This document shows positions 41,119 to 50,248 of a stretch of DNA of 64,000 nt, piece by piece. The position numbers were made by a program, and so were the translations under genes. Origin of the DNA: Chitinophaga rupis (GTDB taxonomy: Bacteria > Bacteroidota > Bacteroidia > Chitinophagales > Chitinophagaceae); NCBI RefSeq assembly GCF_900109685.1, contig NZ_FOBB01000009.1, positions 248,001-312,000 on the forward strand, given 5' to 3'. The first letter of the stretch is position 1. Each line of letters starts with the position of its first letter. The notes below the pieces were generated by a model. The model was given only the letters and a program-made list of their open reading frames with translations. It ran no database searches and was not told the DNA's origin.

Positions 41119-44100
41119 TTAAAGATCAGTTAGTTTAAAGCGGAGCACCGCTTGTGTACCGGTATTATGATGGCCGTTATCGCTACGGTCTGTGATGGTT
41201 AATGCGCAATCCATATGATATTTCTCATTCATGATGCTGATGCGGTTGCGCAGGTTATCCAGCCCCACGGAGCGGTGTGTAGTTTTGCGCTGCTGTTTCA
41301 GCTTTTCCGCCTGCCGTATGCCAATGCCGTTATCTGTAATAGTGCAGGTGAACACTTCGCCCTGCAGGCTAAAAACAATGTCCACGGCTTTTTCTCCTTC
41401 ACGGTGCATTAACCCGTGCCAGATGGCATTTTCCACCAATGGCTGTATCATTAAGGTGGGAATGGTAATATCTTCATCCGCCAGCTCATCATCTGTTTGT
41501 ATGGTGTAGGTGAAGGAGTCATCAAAACGCAGCTTTTCCATTTGCAGGTAACTTTCCAGGTACTCAATGTTTTCCTTTAGCGTTACAAAAGACTGTTTGG
41601 ACTGGCTGAGCGTAAGGCGTATCATTTGCGCAAACTTGCTCAGGTAGCGGGATGCATTGGAGATGTCCTGCTCCAGTATCATTCGCTTAATACCATTGAG
41701 CGCATTAAAAATGAAGTGCGGGTTCATTTGCGTTTGCAGGGCCAGCAGCTGCGCCTCGGCCAGCTGCTCGTTAATGGAGTTCAGCTCTTCATGTTTAATA
41801 CGCAGTGATTGTTCGGATGCCAGCTGCCGTTGCAAAATGCCGGTACGCCATCTGAATACTGTGTACACTGCTATGGCTGCCAGTAATAACAACAGGCCAA
41901 AGAACCAGGGCGTAAGCCAGAAGGGCGGCAGCACGCGAATAGTGAACTCCTGAACCTGCTCAGGCCAGCGGTTGTTAATGGCAAACAGCTTTACCTGCAC
42001 GCGGTATAAACCCGGCGCCAGGCTGGCTATGTTAAAGGTATTCCGGACGCCCAGCTGTTGCCAGCCGCTGCTATCTGCTTTTAAGATGCGATAGGCAAAA
42101 CGCTGGCTGCTGCTGTACAGGAAATTAATGCTGCCCAGCGTAACCGTAATATCATTCCGGTACCAGCTGGTGGTAATTTCTTTGGCAGGGAAATGGATCT
42201 CCTGCTGATCACCGATGCTAATATTTTCAATAAAAAATGGCGGCGCCGTCATTGTTGTAAGCAAACTTTCAGGGTCGAATTTTACAAGAATACGGGAAAA
42301 CCCTATGCTGAGTTGCCTGCTGGCGGTATCGTAATAAAATTTGCTGCCGTCTGCTACCGGCAGGTCGGGGAAGCCATCTTCCTTACCAAAGGAAACCATA
42401 CGCAGGGTGGCCAGGTCCAGGCAGGAGAGGCCGGAGTGGCCGGCCATCCACAGGCGGTTGTTTACCACCGTCATAGCGGCAATATTATTATCCTGCAGGC
42501 CGTTGCTACGTGTATAATGCAGCCATTTACCGGTACGCAGGTTATAGCCGGCAAGGCCATTGTTGTTACTGTTACACCAGATAGTGTTGTGCTCATCCAC
42601 CACAAAATTATTCACCTGGCGGTCCGGCATTTTAATGTAGGGAAAGGTATCTACCAAACGGTCAAACTGTTGGGTGAAGGGGTTGTAACGGCACAGGCCA
42701 TGCCCTGCCATCCATATGTTGCCGGCAGTGTCAAGGCCCAGGCGCAGCGCGCGTTGTATGCCGCGGTACAGGGGCGTAGCGGTATTAACGGGTGTCAGCT
42801 GTCGGGTGGCTGCGCTGTAAGTATAAATATTGGCTGCGGTGATCCAGGTACGGCCCCGATGGTCCGTTTGCAGGTCGGCTGCTTCATACTCCGGCAGGTC
42901 CCAGTGCTGCAATACTTTATGGGTTTGCAGATCCAGGCGCAGCAGGGGACGTTCCGTGCCTACCAGTAAGCTATGCTCATCTGCAGGGGCTAAGCAATAA
43001 ATATTATCTGCTGCTGCGGCATAGCTTTTAAAGCTGATGCGCTTATTAAAACGGAAAGGCTGCTTGTCAAACACCAGCAGGCCGCCGTTCTCCCGGCAGG
43101 CTACGTACAGCTGATCGCCGGCGCCATACACATCATCCATTATTAAATTGGGGAATGCGGTATTGATGCTTAACGGCAGCGCGGCCTGCTCTATCCGCCC
43201 CTGGCGGTTGTGCTGGTGGAATAGCCCCTTGTTAGTGCCTACCCATAAGTAGCCATCGCGGTCCTTTAACAAGCTGTTGCAGCTGTAGGCGGCAAAATAT
43301 TTTTCCGGGAAAATGTGCGCATTGCCGGTTTGCGGGTTAAAGATCATTTTATGAAAACCGGATACCTGTCCGGTAAAATAAAAAAGTGTATCATTTACCT
43401 GTATCAGCTTGGAACGCTCGCCTATCAGCCGTTCCTGGTAGGGGAGCACTGGCAGGCGGCTTACTATTTTTTGTTGTGTGGGCACATCCACATAGATGAG
43501 GCTATCGGAATTCTCAGGCAGTATAAAAAAGCGGCCGGTCCTGATCTGGAACACCTTGGATTGGGAAAGCGGCAGGTATTCCGCCAGCAGCGGACAGTCT
43601 GCCGCCTCCATTTTTTTTACCCGGTGTGTAACGGTGTTGTAGAGATAAAAGCCTAAATAGGAAGTGATGATGAACCGCTGCTCATCCAGCTGCAACAAGC
43701 CAATGCCGAAGATCAGCGGCTGTGTGATCTCGCTGTCTTTGTAATGATCATACCTGTATACGAGGCGGTAATTTTTATCGTAATGGTAAATGCCCGGGCG
43801 CGTAAGCACAATGATATCCCCGTTGTTGCAGCTCCGCACCGACATGATATTATTGAACTTATACTGGAACTTTTTTTGTTTGTAGGGGATGAAGATATTA
43901 CGTGCATCGCCGGTAGCAGTGTTGATCATATGCAGGCCCACGCCCGTGCGCACGCCCAGGCGCGATTGGCCTAAAAATACCAGGCCTTTGATCTCTTCTG
44001 CGGGCAGCGACAAACTATCGTCTGTATTATGGAACTGCATAAACTGGCTGCCATTGTAACGATTGAGGCCGGAGGACGTGGCCGCCCAGATATAACCGGT

Positions 44101-44259
44101 GGCATCCTGCACGAGGCTGGTAATATTATCATCAGATAAACCCTCTTGCCGGGAGTAACGGGTGAAATCACTTTCACGAAGATCCTGGGCCGTTAACAAA
44201 TTACAAAAGAGGCATAGCAGGGGTACTATAGTTAACCGAACATACATACCTGTAAACAT
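41119..44259 (-). CDS. beta-propeller sensor histidine kinase (LytS-type)
   Basis: 1046 residues. Signal peptide (VRLTIVPLLCLFCNLLTAQ), then about 700 residues of two-component-propeller repeats (e.g. YSRQEGLSDDNITSLVQDATGYIWAATSSGLNRYNG and DRDGYLWVGTNKGLF), a Y_Y_Y domain (about 690-765), one transmembrane helix (about 775-798), and a His-kinase domain of the LytS/YehU class with NPHFIFNALNGIKRMI (phosphorylated His) and the ATPase motif PLVENAIWHGL. Unlike the hybrid kinases used for polysaccharide loci, it lacks receiver and AraC domains and so needs the LytTR regulator downstream. The ligand sensed in the periplasm is unknown. An ATG four codons further in is an alternative start. Confidence 0.93.
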   Translation of the reverse strand: MFTGMYVRLTIVPLLCLFCNLLTAQDLRESDFTRYSRQEGLSDDNITSLVQDATGYIWAATSSGLNRYNGSQFMQFHNTDDSLSLPAEEIKGLVFLGQSRLGVRTGVGLHMINTATGDARNIFIPYKQKKFQYKFNNIMSVRSCNNGDIIVLTRPGIYHYDKNYRLVYRYDHYKDSEITQPLIFGIGLLQLDEQRFIITSYLGFYLYNTVTHRVKKMEAADCPLLAEYLPLSQSKVFQIRTGRFFILPENSDSLIYVDVPTQQKIVSRLPVLPYQERLIGERSKLIQVNDTLFYFTGQVSGFHKMIFNPQTGNAHIFPEKYFAAYSCNSLLKDRDGYLWVGTNKGLFHQHNRQGRIEQAALPLSINTAFPNLIMDDVYGAGDQLYVACRENGGLLVFDKQPFRFNKRISFKSYAAAADNIYCLAPADEHSLLVGTERPLLRLDLQTHKVLQHWDLPEYEAADLQTDHRGRTWITAANIYTYSAATRQLTPVNTATPLYRGIQRALRLGLDTAGNIWMAGHGLCRYNPFTQQFDRLVDTFPYIKMPDRQVNNFVVDEHNTIWCNSNNNGLAGYNLRTGKWLHYTRSNGLQDNNIAAMTVVNNRLWMAGHSGLSCLDLATLRMVSFGKEDGFPDLPVADGSKFYYDTASRQLSIGFSRILVKFDPESLLTTMTAPPFFIENISIGDQQEIHFPAKEITTSWYRNDITVTLGSINFLYSSSQRFAYRILKADSSGWQQLGVRNTFNIASLAPGLYRVQVKLFAINNRWPEQVQEFTIRVLPPFWLTPWFFGLLLLLAAIAVYTVFRWRTGILQRQLASEQSLRIKHEELNSINEQLAEAQLLALQTQMNPHFIFNALNGIKRMILEQDISNASRYLSKFAQMIRLTLSQSKQSFVTLKENIEYLESYLQMEKLRFDDSFTYTIQTDDELADEDITIPTLMIQPLVENAIWHGLMHREGEKAVDIVFSLQGEVFTCTITDNGIGIRQAEKLKQQRKTTHRSVGLDNLRNRISIMNEKYHMDCALTITDRSDNGHHNTGTQAVLRFKLTDL

Positions 44260-44309
44260 TGGGGTGGCCCCAAAGTTACTTTCTTTTGCTAAAACCAGGT
44301 AGCTGAAAT

Positions 44310-45014
44310 TTATTGCTCCAATACCCGCATCACCAGCTCTTTATAACTGCGGCCAATGGGAATGGGAGCGCCGTTGATCTCTACATCAGTAGCAGTAAAG
44401 GCATCTATCTTGTTCTTTGCTACAATAAAGGAGCGGTGCACGCGCAGGAAATTGTTCTTGGCCAGCAGCTCTTCTATTTGTCCCAGCTGGAATTTGGTGA
44501 GGATAGTTTTATCGCGGGTTACAATACGGATGTACTCTTTCATGCTTTCAATGTACAAGATCTCATCCAGGTACACCTTTACCATTTTTTTGCTTACGTT
44601 AAAGAACAGGTGCGTTCTTTCCGGGGTTGCGGCAGCAGCCGTTGCGGGGGATACTGCTGCTGGTTTTTGTACTTTGTTCACCGCCATCAGGAAGCGGCTG
44701 AACTCAATGGGTTTAAGCAGATAGTCCACCACGTTCAGCTCATAACCCTGCAATGCATATTCCTGGTAAGCGGTGGTAATAATGATCTGCGGCGGTTCTT
44801 TCAGCGCTTTTATAAACTGCATGCCTTTCAGCTTGGGCAGGTGAATATCCAGGAACACTACATCTACTTTTTCTTTTTGCAGTATTTCCATGGCGTAAAT
44901 GGCATCACTGCAAATGCCCTGCAGCTGCAGGAAAGGCACCTGCTGAATATAATCGCTCAGCACTTCTGCGGCCAGCGGCTCATCTTCCACAATAAGGCAG
45001 CTATATTTTTGCAT
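44310..45014 (-). CDS. LytTR-family response regulator
   Basis: 234 residues: receiver (1-115) with Glu10-Asp11, phosphoacceptor Asp56 (VVFLDIHLPKLKGMQFI), ITTAYQEYALQGYELNVVDYLLKPIEF; a short Ala/Thr-rich linker (PAAVSPATAAAATPE); and LytTR domain (about 135-230) with VYLDEILYIESMKEYIRIVT and FLRVHRSFIVAKNKIDAF. It overlaps the preceding kinase gene by 14 bases, a strong sign that the two work together. Confidence 0.95.
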   Translation of the reverse strand: MQKYSCLIVEDEPLAAEVLSDYIQQVPFLQLQGICSDAIYAMEILQKEKVDVVFLDIHLPKLKGMQFIKALKEPPQIIITTAYQEYALQGYELNVVDYLLKPIEFSRFLMAVNKVQKPAAVSPATAAAATPERTHLFFNVSKKMVKVYLDEILYIESMKEYIRIVTRDKTILTKFQLGQIEELLAKNNFLRVHRSFIVAKNKIDAFTATDVEINGAPIPIGRSYKELVMRVLEQ

Positions 45015-46062
45015 GGCTATCCAGGTTTATGGTCAGGTATACTTTAAAAAGCGTGTGCTGGTCCTCTACCTCCAGCTGATAATCTTTATACATCAGCTCC
45101 AGCTGCCTCCGCACATTGCCTAACCCGATATTATCTGTTACGGGGTGTGCGCCGCCGTTTTCTTTTGTGTTCTCAATATGGAAAGTAAGGCGGCCTTCCC
45201 GTAATTTAATATCAATGTAAATAAAAGAATCAAACCGTGATTCACTTACGCCATGTTTAAATGCATTTTCCACAAAAGGCAGCAGCAGCAGGGGCGCTAC
45301 GGGATAGGCGCCATTGTCGATCTCTTTTTCAAAAGTAATAGTCAGCCGGTCGTTATAGCGGATCTTTTCCAGCTCTAAATAATCATCCAGCATTTTTATT
45401 TCCTCTGCTACGGGTATAAAAGTTTTGCTGGTTTCATACAGCATAAAGCGCAGCAGCTTGGACAGCTTCATCACAATTTCTGCGGTGAGGTCTGACTTTT
45501 TTCGGGCCAGCACATAAATGTTGTTCAGCGTATTGAATAAGAAGTGCGGGTTGGTTTGGTTGCGCAGGAACTTAAGCTCTGTTTCCAGCTTTTCTTTTAC
45601 CAGGTTCTTTTCCCGCTCTTTGCTGGTAAGCTGTTTGCGCAGCAGGTGCAGCGTAACGGCGGTGCCGGTTACAAAACCAAAGTCCATAAGGGCTACCAGC
45701 AGGCTGCTGCCGCCAAACATGGGCGAGGGTTTCAGCAAGCCGTGATAGATATTCATGTATACATAATAGGAAAAGATAGCGCGGTAAAATATAAGCACTA
45801 CTATAAACACCAGGATAATATAAAGGGATTCCAGCCAGATGCGGCTGCCTTCTTTCAGGATCCTGTTCATGGAAAAGCACAGGATAAAATAGACGAAGAT
45901 CATTTTAGGGATACCGGCGGCTATGCCGGCCATAACGGCCATTACAAAAGCTTTGCCTTCCGGTACCTGCGGAATGGCGGGGGCTACCCACAGAAATTGC
46001 AGTAACGAATCCTGCAGCAGGTACACTACCCAGAATAAAATATGCAGTAAAAACCGGCTCAT
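45001..46062 (-). CDS. LytS-type sensor histidine kinase
   Basis: 353 residues. Four predicted transmembrane helices in the first 150 residues (LLHILFWVVYLLQDSLLQFLW, AVMAGIAAGIPKMIFVYFILCF, LESLYIILVFIVVLIFYRAIF, MDFGFVTGTAVTLHLLRKQL), then a coiled stretch and the His_kinase domain NPHFLFNTLNNIYVLARKK followed by PFVENAFKHGV and GIGLGNV-like DNIGLGNVRRQLELMY. It has no periplasmic sensor domain, so the signal is probably membrane-linked. It is the first gene of a run of four signalling genes. Confidence 0.93.
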   Translation of the reverse strand: MSRFLLHILFWVVYLLQDSLLQFLWVAPAIPQVPEGKAFVMAVMAGIAAGIPKMIFVYFILCFSMNRILKEGSRIWLESLYIILVFIVVLIFYRAIFSYYVYMNIYHGLLKPSPMFGGSSLLVALMDFGFVTGTAVTLHLLRKQLTSKEREKNLVKEKLETELKFLRNQTNPHFLFNTLNNIYVLARKKSDLTAEIVMKLSKLLRFMLYETSKTFIPVAEEIKMLDDYLELEKIRYNDRLTITFEKEIDNGAYPVAPLLLLPFVENAFKHGVSESRFDSFIYIDIKLREGRLTFHIENTKENGGAHPVTDNIGLGNVRRQLELMYKDYQLEVEDQHTLFKVYLTINLDSHAKI

Positions 46063-46157
46063 GCGATTTCAAAAATCGTAAAAAAGGCGGTTATTACTGC
46101 ATAAACCTATGAAAAACGCTTACCGATGGATGAAAAGCTGGTATTGATGTGCTGAAT

Positions 46158-46196
46158 TTAAAAAGACCGGCAGGTTTCCACCCCTGCCAGGTCTTG
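46158..46196 (-). terminator. terminator after GH76 gene
   Basis: AAGACCGGCAGG (46163-46174) pairs with CCTGCCAGGTCTT (46183-46195), one bulged base; on the minus strand TTTTTAAA follows. It ends the SusCD/GH76 transcript. Confidence 0.8.
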
Positions 46197-46201
46197 TATA
46201 T

Positions 46202-47365
46202 CTAGTTGTCTATGAGACCCATTTCTTTCAGCCTTGCAGCTGCTTCCAGCACCATAGTACCACTTAACTGCGTGGTAAGATCGGTGGTGGTAATAACGCT
46301 GGTCCAGCTGGGGCTGAAGAGCACCTGCGGGCGGGCAGTGCCCTGCAGCCACAGTGTTTGCGCATTCAGCTGTAAAAAGCTGGCAAACTTGGTTTTATCT
46401 GTGCTGCCCAGGTCACCATCTGTGATGAGCAGCATAAGATAGCGTACCAGTACTCCTTTGAATAAGCCGCCATCACCCTGGCCTTCATCTTTAAGGATGT
46501 TGCTTTTAGTGAAATCGCCGGTGAGGGCGTTGTTGGCTGTTTTCAATGCATCGTTCAAATAGCCCAGCTCACCGGTGAGCTTATACATCTCTATACCAGC
46601 GCCAATGAATACGCCCTGGTTGTAGGTGAACTTCCAGTCTTTATTCACCGTGCCGCTGCCATCCTGGTTAATGCCATCGTATACCAGGCCGGATACGGGA
46701 TCTACCAGCGTGGTTTTTTGCCACTGGTAAATTTTCTTTGCCCAGTCCAGGTCTGCAGGATCCTGCGTTACCTGGTACATGCGGGCGGCAATAATACAGG
46801 CCGGTGCATTGGCGGGTGTGTTCTTATAATTCTTTGATTTGTCTTTATTCCAGTGTATGCCGCCGCCCCATACCAGGTCCCAGCCTCCTTTAATATCATT
46901 CCAAAGCTCCTGTGCGGTGGCTTTAAAACGGTCGTCGCCGGTGGCTTCATAAGCGCGCAGGCAGGCCAGTGTCATCCACTCCATATCATCATAAAAATGA
47001 TTGATGTAGGTGTTGCCGTTCTTTGCCTTTACACCATCCAGCAGGTCGGTCATGCGGGTTTTAACGGCGGCGTCGTTCTTGCGCAGGTAACCATCTACCA
47101 GCACATCCAGCGCATGGGCCTGCGGCCAGTAGTTAAAGGTTACATCACCGGCGTTGTTCTTATTAAAGTATTTACCGTTAGCATTATAAAAATTAGCGGT
47201 AAGGGAAGCCTGTGCAGAATCTGCAATGGCAGGCCAGTTATATTTATAGGTAGCTTTGCCTGCGCCCGGGCCGGGACCATCATCTACCGGCTCTTTCAGG
47301 CAGGAGACCCAGGTAACGGACAGCAGCAGCATGCAAGGCGCCAGCAAACGTTGTAAAGCGATCAT
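46202..47365 (-). CDS. GH76-family alpha-mannanase lipoprotein
   Basis: 387 residues; lipoprotein signal with Cys22 (LLLSVTWVSC) and an acidic, proline/glycine-rich linker after it (KEPVDDGPGPGAG), which is consistent with surface display. The catalytic pair of family GH76 is in INHFYDDMEWMTLA (Asp126-Asp127). GH76 enzymes cleave alpha-1,6-mannan backbones, such as that of fungal cell walls. Other conserved parts are GGIHWNKDKSKNYKNTPANAPACIIAARMYQ and TYNQGVFIGAGIEMYKLTG. It is the terminal gene of the SusC-SusD-SusE cluster and suggests the substrate imported. Confidence 0.92.
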   Translation of the reverse strand: MIALQRLLAPCMLLLSVTWVSCLKEPVDDGPGPGAGKATYKYNWPAIADSAQASLTANFYNANGKYFNKNNAGDVTFNYWPQAHALDVLVDGYLRKNDAAVKTRMTDLLDGVKAKNGNTYINHFYDDMEWMTLACLRAYEATGDDRFKATAQELWNDIKGGWDLVWGGGIHWNKDKSKNYKNTPANAPACIIAARMYQVTQDPADLDWAKKIYQWQKTTLVDPVSGLVYDGINQDGSGTVNKDWKFTYNQGVFIGAGIEMYKLTGELGYLNDALKTANNALTGDFTKSNILKDEGQGDGGLFKGVLVRYLMLLITDGDLGSTDKTKFASFLQLNAQTLWLQGTARPQVLFSPSWTSVITTTDLTTQLSGTMVLEAAARLKEMGLIDN

Positions 47366-47393
47366 GTTGATGAATTAAAAGTTTAAAGTGTTT

Positions 47394-47430
47394 GAAGGGT
47401 GAAAGGCGAAAAATTTCACCCTTCACCTTT
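47394..47430. repeat. GAAGGGTGAAA hairpin between SusE-like and GH76 genes
   Basis: GAAGGGTGAAA (47394-47404) pairs perfectly with TTTCACCCTTC (47414-47424), 9-base loop. Related GAAAGGTG/CACCTTTC words occur at 20515-20560. Confidence 0.75.
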
Positions 47431-47439
47431 TTCTGATGC

Positions 47440-48585
47440 TTACAGTACAATTACTTCGTGGGTATAGGCCTTGTCTGCCTGGAAGTACATTTTTACGTCA
47501 CAGTTCTTGGTATCTACCTCTGTCTGGAACTTGTAACAATAGTTCCACTGATCGTTGTTAGCGATGGGATAAAGCTGCCAGAAACTAAGCGGTGTAGCGC
47601 TTGTGGGACGGCTGTTATCTGCATTGGAGCTGCCCAGCCATTCTTCACCGGCAGTACCGTCTGCTGACTTCACATTCATACGGAACTTGTAGCGCTCATC
47701 ACGGCCCCAGGATTCCTGCTTAAAGGTGATAACCTGGTTGCTGGCTACAAAGGTGCCATTGCCTGCATAGTTAAGGTTAAACAGGATCTTATTATCCGGT
47801 GCAAACCATAATCCCATACCGGTGATCTCTGTCATGGTGCCGGTGGTGTTATTAAAGTCTAAACGGATGCGGTACACTTTAGTGCCGCCGCTTTGCGTGG
47901 TTTCACCACCTTCTTTCAGCACAGCGCCATCCAGGGAATACATGGTGGGCGTGCCGGTATTACGGTCCACGAAATGGTATTTACCGTCTTTCAGGGAAGT
48001 ATAAATTTCAAATACGCCACTGGTGATGCTTTTCAGGTGCAGGGCTTTGGAAAGGTCGGCGCCTGCTTCTGTAGCTTCACCAGTCAGGAACACATCCACC
48101 GGGATCTCTGCAAAGCCATTGGGCCTTTCTACTTCCAGGATGCGGCTTTCAGCTGCCGGCTGTACATTGTACCCTTTGGCGGCCAGCACCGTCCATTTGA
48201 GCTTGCCAGTGCCTAATGCGGGGATGCCGGCATTGTTGGCAATGGTGTTCAGCTCTTTGTGGGAAAGGGACAGCTTGTTCTGCACACCGCCACCGTCTGA
48301 TGTGTATTTGGCAATGGGCTTGGAGAAGTCGCCGCCTTCTTTATCAAAGGCTACTTCGTACAATACCAGGGAGCCGTCTTCTGCGCGGGCCTGGTCCCAC
48401 TCAAAGCTAACAGCGGCGCTGGTGGCGGGCTGCAGCTTTACGAATTTATTGTCGGCCGGCGCACCCAGGTGCTCCACCGGTTTAATATTGGTGTTGAGCT
48501 TATAATCGTCTTTTTTGCAGCTGCCCAGGAACATAGCTGCTACTGCGGGCAATGCGGTAAATATGAAAGCTATACGTTTAAGCAT
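47440..48585 (-). CDS. SusE-like outer-membrane lipoprotein
   Basis: 381 residues; lipoprotein signal (IFTALPAVAAMFLGSC, Cys23). The N-terminal half after the signal fits the SusE domain (PATSAAVSFEWDQARAEDGSLVLYEVAFDKEGGDF), a fibronectin-like glycan-binding protein accessory to SusCD. The C-terminal half (FEIYTSLKDGKYHFVDRNTG ... MGLWFAPDNKILFNLNYAGNG) resembles SusF/SusE starch-binding-like beta-sandwiches. It is on the cell surface next to SusD and presumably binds mannan here. Family assignment is by position and domain style. Confidence 0.82.
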   Translation of the reverse strand: MLKRIAFIFTALPAVAAMFLGSCKKDDYKLNTNIKPVEHLGAPADNKFVKLQPATSAAVSFEWDQARAEDGSLVLYEVAFDKEGGDFSKPIAKYTSDGGGVQNKLSLSHKELNTIANNAGIPALGTGKLKWTVLAAKGYNVQPAAESRILEVERPNGFAEIPVDVFLTGEATEAGADLSKALHLKSITSGVFEIYTSLKDGKYHFVDRNTGTPTMYSLDGAVLKEGGETTQSGGTKVYRIRLDFNNTTGTMTEITGMGLWFAPDNKILFNLNYAGNGTFVASNQVITFKQESWGRDERYKFRMNVKSADGTAGEEWLGSSNADNSRPTSATPLSFWQLYPIANNDQWNYCYKFQTEVDTKNCDVKMYFQADKAYTHEVIVL

Positions 48586-48603
48586 ATACGGGAATTTGTA
48601 GGT

Positions 48604-50226
48604 TTACCAACCCTGGTTTTGTGAAAGATTTTTGTTCTGATCGCGTTCAAATGTAGGCACCGGCCACAGGTAGTGTTTTGGATTTGTGAACGTGCGGTTT
48701 GCCACAATGATATAACCATTGGGATCCCTGTTGAACGCGCCGGATGTTACCTTAATACCTCTTACCGGTTTTGCCAGCACCTGGTCTGCAATTTTCCAGC
48801 GGCGTATGTCGTACACACGCAGGCCTTCAAATGCCAGCTCAGCGCGCCTTTCACGGCGCACAACGGTACGCAGCTGCTCCTGTGTTAAAGCGGCATTGAA
48901 CTCTGTAGCGCCGGCATCGGTGAATTTGGCGCGTACCCGCAATGCGCGGATGGTATTGTTCCATACATTGGCATCCAGCTGCGCCAGCTCGTTCTTGGCC
49001 TCTGCATACATCAGCAATACATCGGCATAGCGGATGAGGATGAGGTTTAAGCCGGACTGGTAGTTGGTGGAGGTTCGGTCGTAATATTTATAAAAATAGT
49101 AACCGGTGGGAGAGGCGCCCTGGTCGTCCACAGTATTGGTGGCCGGATTGGAGCCGGGCTGTGTAAGAATGGTTTGCACCGCACCGTTAAAGTCCGTTAC
49201 CGTAGAGCCATGATGCAGGATGGTGGCATTAAAGCGGGGATCGCGGTTGGTGTAGGGATCATTTTCATTATAGCCGGAGCCTGCTTCCTTAATGCCTTTA
49301 CCATTCGTCATCACGTAATCATCTACCAGGTCCTGCGTGGGCACCAGCACACTTCTTAACAGGGCTACGGTTTGCGGCATAAAGGCGCGCTGAACATCAT
49401 AAGTACGGCCGCCTCCATATTGCAGGTCCAGCACCACTTCTTTGTTATACTCATTACCCACGGTGAAAATGCTGGCATAATCATCCATTAAGCCGTAAGT
49501 GCCATTCTCTGTTTTGTTAATGAGCAGCTCACAATCGCTTACTACGGCCTGCCATTCTCCGTTGTACAGGTGCACGCGGGCGCTGAAGGCTATGGCGGCG
49601 CCACGGGTTATACGGCCTTTGTCCTTATCCGCATACCCGCTGCTGCCGGAATAGTTATTCACCGGCAGGTCGGCACGGATGGCATTCAGCTCACTCAATA
49701 CAAACTGGATAATGGTATTTTTAGGTGTGCGGTTAATAGTGCGTGATTCATCTATAGAGAGGACATTGGTGAAAAAAGGTACGTCCCCATACCAGGTGGC
49801 CAGCTGAAAATAAGCGTAGGCGCGTATAAAGCGGGCTTCTGCTGTAATACGGTGCTTAAGCGTGCTATCCAGCTTAGGCACCTTATCTATATTCCCTGTT
49901 AAAATGTTACAGCGGCGGATGGTGGTAAAGTAATAGCCCCAGTTATCCGCCACGCGTGCGTTTGACGGGTCGTAACCGCCATTGGCAATGGCTGTTACGT
50001 TCAGGAAGCCGGAGCCATTTACATAGGCGTTATCGCTCAGGCCTTCATCGCCAAAGAAATAATCCGTTTTGGATAAATGCTCATAACAGGCGGAAAGGGC
50101 ATCCAGCGCATCCTGTTGGTCGCGCCAATAGGCTGTTTCCGTAAACTCGCGTGTAATGGGCTGGTCCAGCTTACGGCAGGCAAACAGCCCTACGGCGAAA
50201 ACGATTATGACAAGTGTTTTTTTCAT
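48604..50226 (-). CDS. SusD/RagB nutrient-binding lipoprotein
   Basis: 540 residues; lipoprotein signal (KKTLVIIVFAVGLFAC, Cys17). SusD features: TPR-like helices (FIRAYAYFQLATWYGDVPFFTNVLS), the mid-section YADVLLMYAEAKNELAQ, and the C-terminal RRERRAELAFEGLRVYDIRRWK and KHYLWPVPTFERDQNKNLSQNQGW. SusD acts as a lid on the SusC pore, capturing glycan. It lies 22 bases after susC on the same strand. Confidence 0.96.
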   Translation of the reverse strand: MKKTLVIIVFAVGLFACRKLDQPITREFTETAYWRDQQDALDALSACYEHLSKTDYFFGDEGLSDNAYVNGSGFLNVTAIANGGYDPSNARVADNWGYYFTTIRRCNILTGNIDKVPKLDSTLKHRITAEARFIRAYAYFQLATWYGDVPFFTNVLSIDESRTINRTPKNTIIQFVLSELNAIRADLPVNNYSGSSGYADKDKGRITRGAAIAFSARVHLYNGEWQAVVSDCELLINKTENGTYGLMDDYASIFTVGNEYNKEVVLDLQYGGGRTYDVQRAFMPQTVALLRSVLVPTQDLVDDYVMTNGKGIKEAGSGYNENDPYTNRDPRFNATILHHGSTVTDFNGAVQTILTQPGSNPATNTVDDQGASPTGYYFYKYYDRTSTNYQSGLNLILIRYADVLLMYAEAKNELAQLDANVWNNTIRALRVRAKFTDAGATEFNAALTQEQLRTVVRRERRAELAFEGLRVYDIRRWKIADQVLAKPVRGIKVTSGAFNRDPNGYIIVANRTFTNPKHYLWPVPTFERDQNKNLSQNQGW

Positions 50227-50248
50227 TGATTTGTTTTTTTTCTTACCC

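Noticed and set aside
42193..42969. 258-codon plus-strand frame
   Set aside because: Antisense to the propeller sensor kinase, which has clear domain repeats; no independent signal.
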